DNA from: Aminobacter anthyllidis
GTDB taxonomy: Bacteria; Pseudomonadota; Alphaproteobacteria; Rhizobiales; Rhizobiaceae
Assembly (NCBI RefSeq): GCF_018555685.1
Contig: NZ_JAFLWW010000001.1
Coordinates: 310,001 to 374,000, forward strand
DNA length: 64,000 nt
Direction of reading: 5' to 3'
Part shown: in pieces, positions 57,501 to 64,000 of the stretch
How positions within the stretch are numbered: the first letter of the stretch is position 1
Layout: each line of letters opens with the position of its first letter
Position numbers and translations under genes: made by a program
The notes under the pieces: generated by a model
What the model saw: the letters and a program-made list of their open reading frames with translations, nothing else
Told to the model about the DNA's origin: nothing
Database searches by the model: none

Positions 57501-59210
57501 ATGCAACTCATATACAAGGGCCAACGCTACCGCACCGGTAAGGTGCAGGCTGACCTGATCGAGTTCGTCGAGGCCGGCAAGCTCCACAGCCTCGACTTCA
57601 TCGAAGCCCTGCAGTTCTACATGGAGATCGTGCCCCATCTCAGCAGGGGCGGGCTGGCATATCTCGGCAGCGTCGATCGGTTCTTCCTGCTAGCCGATAT
57701 CCTTGGCCGCCACGATATCCTGCACCCATGGCTCTATGATCGGTGCCGTGAGGTTGAACTGGCGCCCTACGGCCACATCGATCTCTGGGCGCGTGAGCAC
57801 GGGAAGTCGTCGGTCATCACGTTCGCTGGGTCGATCCAAGAGATCGTCAACGATCCCGAGATCACCATCGGCATCTTCTCGCATACCCGGAAGATCGCGA
57901 AAGCGTTCGTCAAACAGATCCGTGGCGAGTTCGATCGCAACGAGCGGTTCCGCGAAATCTACGCCGATATCTGCTGGCCCAAGAGCAGCCAGGCGCCGCT
58001 GTGGACGGAAGAAGCCTTCACGGTCAGGCGCAAGGGCAACCCGAAGGAAGCGACGGTTGAGGGATGGGGCCTTGTCGACGGCCAGCCAACATCGAAGCAC
58101 TTCAAGCTCCGTACCTATGACGACGTCGTCACGCTTGAATCGGTGAATACGTCGGAACAGATCAAGAAGACGACTGAAGCATGGGAAATGTCCGACAACC
58201 TCGGGGCGCAGGGCGGGCAGGTCCAATACATCGGCACCCGATACAATTTTGCCGATACCTACGCGGAAATCCTTGATCGCGGCATCGTCACGCCGCGCAT
58301 CTATCCAGCCACCCACAACGGCAAGCCTGATGGCAAGCCGGTCCTGTTTACACAGGAAGCATGGGAAGAGAAGCGAAAGACCCAGCGGTCGACGCTTGCA
58401 GCCCAGATGCTGCAGAACCCGCTGGCGGACAAGGAACAGCGCTTTGAACCGCAGTGGTTCAGACCCTGGATCACACGGCCGGCAACGATGAACGTCTACA
58501 TTCTCGGCGATCCAAGCCGGGGGCGGACATCGAGCAGCGATCGTACCGCAATCGCGGTTATCGGGTTGGACGCAGGCGGCAACAAGTACCTGCTCGACGG
58601 CTTCTGCCATCGCATGACGCTGTCGCAGCGTTGGGACCATCTGAAGCATATCCATAAGAAATGGAGCGCGGTTCCCGGCGTCGGCATGGTCAAGGTCGGC
58701 TACGAGCGCTTCGGCCAGCAGAGCGACGACGAGTATTTCACGGAACGGATGCGGGCTGAGAAATACGTCTTTTCGATCCAGGAACTGGCATGGCCCCGTG
58801 AGGGTGGCGCGTCCAAGGTTCACAGGGTCGAGCGGCTGCAGCCTGATTTCGAGTTTGGCTCGTTCTTCCTGCCCGGGCTGGTTCACGTCACAGGCGTCGG
58901 CACCTGTATCTGGTCCGCCGATCTTGAGCTTGGACAGATGAACTTCCGGCCAATGCAAGGTGAGTTGCAGGCCATCTCAGTGGTCAAGGCGAGGGGGCAA
59001 GAGTATCTGGCCTGCAAGCCATTGAAGCGACAGAACGAAGACGGCGATGTCTACGATCTCACCCGCATGCTGATGGATGAGATGCTGTTCTTTCCTTTTG
59101 CTACACACGACGATTTGGTCGATGCCACGAGCCGGATTTACGACATCGAACCGGTGGCGCCATCGATCCACGATGAAATCCCAGAACTCCCGGCTGCGGC
59201 CGATGCTTAG
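57501..59210 (+). CDS. Terminase large subunit
   Basis: 569-residue packaging motor. ATPase part with the Walker A-like REHGKSSVITFAGSI. The nuclease part has acidic residues at YILGDPSRGRTSSSDRTAIA and ATHDDLVDATSRIYD. Length and order (small subunit, large subunit, portal) fit a tailed phage. Two other genes separate it from the portal region, one a homing endonuclease. Confidence 0.88.
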   Translation: MQLIYKGQRYRTGKVQADLIEFVEAGKLHSLDFIEALQFYMEIVPHLSRGGLAYLGSVDRFFLLADILGRHDILHPWLYDRCREVELAPYGHIDLWAREHGKSSVITFAGSIQEIVNDPEITIGIFSHTRKIAKAFVKQIRGEFDRNERFREIYADICWPKSSQAPLWTEEAFTVRRKGNPKEATVEGWGLVDGQPTSKHFKLRTYDDVVTLESVNTSEQIKKTTEAWEMSDNLGAQGGQVQYIGTRYNFADTYAEILDRGIVTPRIYPATHNGKPDGKPVLFTQEAWEEKRKTQRSTLAAQMLQNPLADKEQRFEPQWFRPWITRPATMNVYILGDPSRGRTSSSDRTAIAVIGLDAGGNKYLLDGFCHRMTLSQRWDHLKHIHKKWSAVPGVGMVKVGYERFGQQSDDEYFTERMRAEKYVFSIQELAWPREGGASKVHRVERLQPDFEFGSFFLPGLVHVTGVGTCIWSADLELGQMNFRPMQGELQAISVVKARGQEYLACKPLKRQNEDGDVYDLTRMLMDEMLFFPFATHDDLVDATSRIYDIEPVAPSIHDEIPELPAAADA

Positions 59211-59395
59211 AATTCGGGGAGGCGGATGACGATGGTCTCGGTTGGGGCCTCGTCGCATTGCCACTGATATTCGAACATCAGCAGGTCCATCAGTTCCTCT
59301 GGCCGGTAATGGCCGGCGACAGGAATTCGGATTGAGAAGCCATCCAGTTTGGGCAGCTTTTTGTACGTGAAGATGATTTCAACGTCATCGCTCAT
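59207..59395 (-). CDS. Small minus-strand phage gene (possible moron)
   Basis: 62 residues (MSDDVEIIFTYKKLPKLDGF ... AGHYRPEELMDLLMFEYQWQ). It is the only minus-strand gene within the rightward late region and overlaps the terminase stop by 4 bases. Protein-like composition suggests it is real. Function unknown; a lysogeny-expressed accessory gene is possible. Confidence 0.55.
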   Translation of the reverse strand: MSDDVEIIFTYKKLPKLDGFSIRIPVAGHYRPEELMDLLMFEYQWQCDEAPTETIVIRLPEF

Positions 59396-59423
59396 GACAG
59401 CAATTCTAACTTAAGGCGGTCCC

Positions 59424-59984
59424 ATGGTGAAGCCCATCAATAAGGTCTGGTGGTGTGATCGCGGCTGGCAACCGATGAGCTTCGGCTTCTGCCCATCGAA
59501 ACGGGCATGGAAGCGTGAAATGAAGCGGCTCGGTGTCAAGGATGAGCCTTATCCCGACACTGCCGGCCGCTGCACCGTCCTAGAAAACAAGCGCAGCGGT
59601 GAGATCACAGTGCTGGTGACGATCTCCGAGAAGGCCAGCGAGCGTTCCGCAGTCGAGGTCATCGGCTTGCTTGTCCATGAGGGCACGCACGTCTGGCAGC
59701 AGATCAAACGAGACATCGGCGAGGACAATCCGTCGCCTGAGTTCGAAGCCTACTCCATGCAGGCCATCACTCAGGGGCGATCCAAGCCTATCAGGAAACG
59801 AGAGGACCACTCCATGGCAACCGGTGATGTACGCACGGTTTCGTTCACCTGGCTTTCGGTGATCCTGAAGGCCGAGCCCGAATTCTACGCCAAGCGCAAG
59901 GACGAGCGGCTCTACGAATGGTCCAACGGACGTGAGTTTCGCGGCGATCCTCGGCGTGTAGGGACGGCTTATCCAGATGAATGA
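59424..59984 (+). CDS. Phage protein with HExxH metallopeptidase motif
   Basis: 186 residues. VIGLLVHEGTHVWQQIKRDI carries HEGTH, a zincin-like HExxH, with a possible third ligand Glu in PEFEAYSMQAI. N-terminal CDRGWQPMSFGFCPSKRAWK. Seen in various phages next to terminase; protease activity is inferred only from the motif. Confidence 0.68.
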   Translation: MVKPINKVWWCDRGWQPMSFGFCPSKRAWKREMKRLGVKDEPYPDTAGRCTVLENKRSGEITVLVTISEKASERSAVEVIGLLVHEGTHVWQQIKRDIGEDNPSPEFEAYSMQAITQGRSKPIRKREDHSMATGDVRTVSFTWLSVILKAEPEFYAKRKDERLYEWSNGREFRGDPRRVGTAYPDE

Positions 59985-60576
59985 ATCGATGCGCTGTTCC
60001 ATTGCGGAGTGTGGCGACCAAGTGCTGGCGCGCGGCTGGTGTAAACATCACTATGACCGATGGAGAAACCACGGAGATCCGGTTGGCGGCACAGGGCGAA
60101 GGTCCGGCGATGCTGAACGCTATTTCCGCGAAGTGGTTATCGCGTACGAAGGCGACGAATGCCTTGCTTGGCCATTCAGCCGGAGTAGCAATGGCTACGG
60201 GCAGGTATGGGTCGATGGCAAAGTGCATGCTGTCCATCGCCTCGTCTGCGAGGAAGTCAACGGCTTGCCGCCTACGCCAGAACATGAGGCTGCTCATAAA
60301 TGCGGGAAAGGGCATGAATCCTGCTGCACTAAGGCTCATCTCGTCTGGAAGACGCATGCTGAGAACATGGCTGACATGTTCGATCATGGCACAGGTCATC
60401 GCAAACTTAGTGAAGAGGACGTGCGAGAAATCCTCTCCCTCAAGGGCAAGTTGCTGCATCGCGAGATAGCGGCACGCTTTGGCATCCACAAATCCAACGT
60501 CAGCCATATCCTTCGTGGGAAGACCTGGGGGTGGTTGGCCAATGCTCAAACACACCCCGGACGAGTGAGCAGCTAA
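59977..60576 (+). CDS. HNH homing endonuclease between terminase and portal
   Basis: 199 residues. N-terminal zinc-finger CSIAECGDQVLARGWCKHHY, HNH core VHAVHRLVCEEVNGLPPTPE with AAHKCGKGHESCCTKAHLVW, and a C-terminal helix-turn-helix (HREIAARFGIHKSNVSHILR). This domain set is typical of free-standing phage homing endonucleases that spread by inserting near conserved genes. Confidence 0.85.
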   Translation: MNESMRCSIAECGDQVLARGWCKHHYDRWRNHGDPVGGTGRRSGDAERYFREVVIAYEGDECLAWPFSRSSNGYGQVWVDGKVHAVHRLVCEEVNGLPPTPEHEAAHKCGKGHESCCTKAHLVWKTHAENMADMFDHGTGHRKLSEEDVREILSLKGKLLHREIAARFGIHKSNVSHILRGKTWGWLANAQTHPGRVSS

Positions 60577-60579
60577 CCC

Positions 60580-60996
60580 ATGCAGTTCCAGCCGCAACTC
60601 AAATACGAGCATCCCGGTCTCGGTGATGACTTGTCGCCCGATCCGTTCGCAAAGCCGAAAATGGCTATCGCGAAATGGACCGGCGATTTGCTCAATCGCG
60701 AGTACGCCGGCCATGCCTGGCATGTCGAGGTCACCATGAGCGCCACGGGCGGCATCATCAAGATCCGCCTCAACGGCATCATGCCCGGCAATCGCTGGTA
60801 TGTGGTCAAGCTCGACGAAGTTCTGACCGATCCGGGCGGCAAGCGCACCGTATTGCGTGGCGCCGGCGAATTGCTCGAGCGCTACCAGATCAGGCGCGGC
60901 GGCTTCAATCTCGACCAATGGCGCAACGCGCTGGCGGCAATGCCCATCCAGGATCGCATCAGCGGACGAGGTCACCTTGCCCCACTCCTCGGGTAA
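60580..60996 (+). CDS. Phage late protein upstream of portal
   Basis: 138 residues, beta-rich middle (WHVEVTMSATGGIIKIRLNG). No known family; position suggests a head or packaging accessory role. Confidence 0.62.
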   Translation: MQFQPQLKYEHPGLGDDLSPDPFAKPKMAIAKWTGDLLNREYAGHAWHVEVTMSATGGIIKIRLNGIMPGNRWYVVKLDEVLTDPGGKRTVLRGAGELLERYQIRRGGFNLDQWRNALAAMPIQDRISGRGHLAPLLG

Positions 60997-63160
60997 CGAT
61001 CCACTGGAAGACGGCTTGGCCGATGGTGCGGCGTCCGAAACGGGCGCCGACGATGGAAGCATGCTGAACGACAAGGACTGGATTCGCATGTTCCGCGATT
61101 CCCTGAAGTCGGCGTCGGATTTCCAGCAGACCAAGCTACGCGCCCCATGGAGCCGGAACTATCGCGCCTTCGCCAACCGCCATATGAGCGGTTCGAAGTA
61201 CGATACCTCACGCTATCGGCACCGTTCCAAGCTGTTCAAGCCGAAAACCCGCATGGCGGTGCGTAAGAACGATGCCACCGCAGCCTCGGCGATGTTCTCG
61301 ACGGCTGATGTGGTGTCGATCACACCGGAGCGGTCCTCGGATCGTCTCCAGATGATGACGGCGCGCTTCATCCATGCCGCGCTGAACTACCGCCTGGATC
61401 GCAGCACGCGGTTGACTGGTCCGAACTGGTTCCTGACCGCTATCGGTGCACGTCAGGATACCCAGCTCACCGGCATCTGTGTTTCCAAGCAGTACTGGGA
61501 GTTCGAAGAGCGCGAATATGACGTTCTGGTCGATGCGCCCGTGCTCGACGTCAATGGCATGCCGGTCATTGATCCACTGACCAATGAAGGCACCACCGAA
61601 GAGACCGTCGAGACCAAGCGCGAGAAAATCCGCGACCGGATTCAAATCACGCTGATCGAGCCGGAGCACGCCTTTATTGACCAGACCGCAGACTGGCGCG
61701 ATCCGATCCAGGAAGGCGGGTTCTTCATTGCCGGCTATCCGATGCGCAAGGAAGACCTCGAAACCATCATTGCGCAGAATTCCTCACGTCCCATGATGGG
61801 TGGTGGTGCCTGGCGCTCTGATATCGATGTCGCCAAGATCACGCAGGCCAGTTCCGGCGAAATGCGCCGCAGCGAGGGTGTCAGACGCGCCCGCGACGAT
61901 GGCACCGATCGCTATGAAAGCCGTCACGCCGACAAGAATGGCGAAGTGATCTGGCTCTACGAGAACTTCTATCGCTATGATGGCGAGGACTGGCATTACT
62001 GGATGTTGGGTGAAACCATCCTCCTGTCTGATCCGCGCCCGACCCGCGACAGCTATCCTGAACAGAAGGGCGACCGCCCCTATGTCATGGGCGTCGGTGC
62101 TCTGGAAAGCCACAAGACCCATCCGACTGCACCTGTCGAGACCTGGCAGCCGTTGCAGCAGGAACTGAACGACATCACCAATCTCGGGCTCGATGCCCGC
62201 AAGATGGCGATTTCGCCGATCACCAAGATCAGACGCGGCCGCAACATCGACTGGAAGCAAGTCCAGAACCGCGGCCCCGACGCCATGATCATGGTCGAGG
62301 AACATGACGACGTCACCTTCGACAGGGCGCCGAGCCCGGATGGTGGCGCCCAACTCGAATTGAACACGCTCAACGTCGATTTCGATGAGCTTGCCGGGGT
62401 GTTTTCGACAGGTTCGGTGCAATCCAACCGCCAGTTGAATGAGACCGTTGGCGGCATGAACCTGATGGCATCGTCTTCAAATGCCCTGACCGAGTTCGAT
62501 CTCAGGGTGTGGGTCGAGACATGGGTGGAACCCTGCCTTCGTCAATGCGTCCGTGCCATCCAGTACTACGAATCCGATGAGATCGTCATGGCGGTTGCCG
62601 GCGAAAAGGCCGGTTTGCTCTCTGCGACGCAGAAGCCAAGTGCCCTCGACGGCCCGCCACAGGAAGAGCCGGGTGAACAGCCGATCTCGTTCCAGGATGT
62701 GATGAATGTTCTTGGTGACGCTCAGATTTCCGTGAAGGTCAACGTCGGCATCGGTGCCCTCGACAGCCGCCAGAAGCTCGAAAAGTTCATGGGCGGCGTC
62801 AAGATGACAATGGAAATGGCCCCGCTGCTCGCCGCCGATGGCATCAAGCCGAATGGTGCCGCCATGGCACAGGAGGCGTGGGGCCTGCTTGGTTACAAGG
62901 ATGCCGATCGCTTCTTCGAACGCATGCCGGAAGACAAGGAAAAACAGCCTCCGCCAGATGTCCAGAAACAGATGATGGAGATGGCTCAATCCAAGGCCGA
63001 GCATGACGCCGAGATGAAGCGCGTGCAGCAGGAAATGGCCTTCGCTCAAGAAAAGCATGACGCCGACATGGCGAAGATGAGGTCAGAACAGCAGGCCGAT
63101 CAGGCTCATGCGGTCCTCGACCAGATATCGCAGATGCTCGGCAAAAAGGATCAACAATGA
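60977..63160 (+). CDS. Portal protein (P22-like size)
   Basis: 727 residues from TTG 60977, which has GAGG five bases upstream; ATG 61061 is the alternative. The body (DSLKSASDFQQTKLRAPWSR, FWEFEER-type beta segments, YPEQKGDRPYVMGVGALESH) and the long C-terminal coiled coil (SKAEHDAEMKRVQQEMAFAQ) fit podovirus-type portals such as that of P22. It would form the dodecameric DNA entry ring at one head vertex. Position after terminase supports this. Confidence 0.78.
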   Translation: MPHSSGNDPLEDGLADGAASETGADDGSMLNDKDWIRMFRDSLKSASDFQQTKLRAPWSRNYRAFANRHMSGSKYDTSRYRHRSKLFKPKTRMAVRKNDATAASAMFSTADVVSITPERSSDRLQMMTARFIHAALNYRLDRSTRLTGPNWFLTAIGARQDTQLTGICVSKQYWEFEEREYDVLVDAPVLDVNGMPVIDPLTNEGTTEETVETKREKIRDRIQITLIEPEHAFIDQTADWRDPIQEGGFFIAGYPMRKEDLETIIAQNSSRPMMGGGAWRSDIDVAKITQASSGEMRRSEGVRRARDDGTDRYESRHADKNGEVIWLYENFYRYDGEDWHYWMLGETILLSDPRPTRDSYPEQKGDRPYVMGVGALESHKTHPTAPVETWQPLQQELNDITNLGLDARKMAISPITKIRRGRNIDWKQVQNRGPDAMIMVEEHDDVTFDRAPSPDGGAQLELNTLNVDFDELAGVFSTGSVQSNRQLNETVGGMNLMASSSNALTEFDLRVWVETWVEPCLRQCVRAIQYYESDEIVMAVAGEKAGLLSATQKPSALDGPPQEEPGEQPISFQDVMNVLGDAQISVKVNVGIGALDSRQKLEKFMGGVKMTMEMAPLLAADGIKPNGAAMAQEAWGLLGYKDADRFFERMPEDKEKQPPPDVQKQMMEMAQSKAEHDAEMKRVQQEMAFAQEKHDADMAKMRSEQQADQAHAVLDQISQMLGKKDQQ

Positions 63161-63405
63161 CCCAACAGTCAAAATCCTTCCTCGGCGCAGCGCGTCATGC
63201 AGTCGCGATCACGCCGCACCTGACGACAATATTCCAGGAGACCCGCGCGATCACATGTACGGGTGATGGCACAGCGGCCATCCGGTTCGCAGATAGCGCG
63301 GCCGATGTGACTGTCTCTCTGGTCGCTGGTACCGTCTATCCCTACGCGATTACGTCGTGCCGCATAACTGGCACCACGGCCACAGGCATCGTCGGGCTGT
63401 ACTGA
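63157..63405 (+). CDS. Small virion-type protein
   Basis: 82 residues, beta-rich (AITCTGDGTAAIRFADSAAD then VTVSLVAGTVYPYAITSCRI). Such proteins recur after portals in alphaproteobacterial phages and may be a head-decoration or fibre-base component. ATGA overlap with portal. Confidence 0.6.
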   Translation: MTQQSKSFLGAARHAVAITPHLTTIFQETRAITCTGDGTAAIRFADSAADVTVSLVAGTVYPYAITSCRITGTTATGIVGLY

Positions 63406-63406
63406 G

Positions 63407-63541
63407 ATGATGCTCGCTATCAACCTCGGGCTTTCCATGCTGCGGGGCCGGAAAGTCACTTCGACTCCCGGTGTCCCCGGCGAGTTGGTGTTCTCCGACG
63501 CCGCTAACAGCGGCCTACTCGTTCTTCTAGAGGATATCTGA
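63407..63541 (+). CDS. Very small phage protein
   Basis: 44 residues (MMLAINLGLSMLRGRKVTST ...). It begins two bases after the preceding stop and ends one base before the next start. Function unknown. Confidence 0.55.
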   Translation: MMLAINLGLSMLRGRKVTSTPGVPGELVFSDAANSGLLVLLEDI

Positions 63542-63542
63542 C

Positions 63543-64000
63543 ATGGCAACGATGACGGTAAAGAATGCCGCTGGCGGCGACGAAACCGTCGAGAAGCCGC
63601 TTGCTCCCGGTTCGGCTGCGGCTGCCGCGTCAAGACCTGTCGCGCTCTCGACCGAGGATGTAGCCCGCGTCGGTATTATCACTGAGACGGCGCCAGCCTC
63701 CGATACCGCATCCAGTGGCCTCAATGGACGCCTGCAGCGCATTGCGCAGCGCGTGACCTCATTGATTGCGCTTGTTCCGGCCTCGCTTGGTTCGAAGGCT
63801 GCGGCCTCGTCCTTTGCAGTGACGGATTCGACGGAAGACATCGCCCGGATGGGCATCATCACGGAAACCGCCCCTGCATCGGATACGGCCTCGAGCGGCT
63901 TGAATGGCAGGCTTCAGCGTATTGCCCAGAACCTCACTACGCTGATCGGGTATTCAGACGCCGTCGAGACCAAGCTGGATTCGATCATCACCAATTCAGG
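63543..64000 (+). CDS. Phage structural protein with internal repeats, cut by window end
   Basis: Open frame of 152 residues to the window edge. A block beginning GIITETAPASDTASSGLNGR then LQRIAQ occurs twice, about 61 residues apart, with many synonymous DNA differences between the copies. Such repeats are typical of phage appendage or head-linked proteins. The 3' end is not visible. Confidence 0.65.
   Translation, partial: MATMTVKNAAGGDETVEKPLAPGSAAAAASRPVALSTEDVARVGIITETAPASDTASSGLNGRLQRIAQRVTSLIALVPASLGSKAAASSFAVTDSTEDIARMGIITETAPASDTASSGLNGRLQRIAQNLTTLIGYSDAVETKLDSIITNS

Larger units (their letters stand above)
31140..64000. mobile_element. Prophage, left end to beyond window edge
   Basis: From an AT-rich left border and integrase to the window end the region is phage: recombination genes, an immunity region with repressor and Cro, replication and regulatory genes, terminase, portal and virion genes. 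Transcription runs leftward from 41.9 to 32.6 kb and rightward from 42.9 kb on. The exact left attachment site lies between about 31080 and 31250; the right one is outside the window. No lysis genes or tail genes are visible yet. The portal size suggests a short-tailed phage, which is an inference. Confidence 0.92.

Overview
The window is a high-GC alphaproteobacterial chromosome segment (about 31 kb of host DNA) followed by about 33 kb of a resident tailed-phage genome that runs off the right edge. The host order argS, SPOR-domain protein, scpA-scpB, tatABC, serS, surE, pcm, LysM/M23 lipoprotein, DUF815 ATPase, yajC, fused secDF, Mth938-like protein and phytoene-synthase-like protein is typical of Hyphomicrobiales (Rhizobiales). 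The closest fit is probably Phyllobacteriaceae such as Mesorhizobium or Aminobacter, but genus is a guess from gene order and protein style.

Host part, 1-31 kb. Positions 1-12.7 kb hold largely co-oriented housekeeping genes: tRNA charging, a cell-envelope SPOR protein, chromosome condensation, twin-arginine export, SurE and Pcm. A decayed nagZ remnant sits between the SPOR gene and scpA. Positions 12.8-20.9 kb hold a degenerate LytM lipoprotein, a DUF815 ATPase, YajC-SecDF, two relatives of mitochondrial complex I assembly factors, and a fatty-acid-hydroxylase-like protein. Positions 20.9-31.1 kb mix surface-glycan genes (GT25, FkbM methyltransferase, a GT32+GT62-like fusion, GT4) with trmFO, a GNAT acetyltransferase and a DUF2157/GDYXXLXY pair. 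At 25.4-26.2 kb two tiny DUF1127 proteins on the minus strand are followed by three tandem ~150-bp units. Each unit folds into three hairpins whose loops read CCUCC-type sequence on the minus strand. This matches the DUF1127 plus CcsR/'cuckoo' small-RNA arrangement known from alphaproteobacteria.

Phage part, ~31.1-64 kb. A tyrosine integrase lies at the left end, preceded by a 9-bp inverted repeat and three copies of a 12-bp repeat. A leftward operon of about 21 genes (41.86 to 32.57 kb), most joined by 1- to 8-base overlaps, includes RecT, an HNH fusion protein, an IS110-like HhH protein and many very small proteins. The immunity region (42.0-43.2 kb) has a small XRE repressor and a divergent Cro-like protein. 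Palindromes resembling ATCACGC-N-CGTGAT lie in front of both early operons. The rightward operon (43.2-56.3 kb) encodes relatives of host master regulators: GapR/DUF2312, an ECF sigma factor, GcrA, the DnaA DNA-binding domain and NusG. It also encodes two adenine-type DNA methyltransferases, nucleases and replication proteins. After a 558-base gene-less, hairpin-rich stretch come small and large terminase, a homing endonuclease, a portal of P22 size and the first virion proteins; the last gene is cut by the window edge.

The two observations most worth following are the phage set of cell-cycle/transcription-regulator mimics next to DNA methyltransferases, and the DUF1127-linked hairpin array with compensatory base changes. 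No tRNA, rRNA, CRISPR array or complete insertion sequence was seen.
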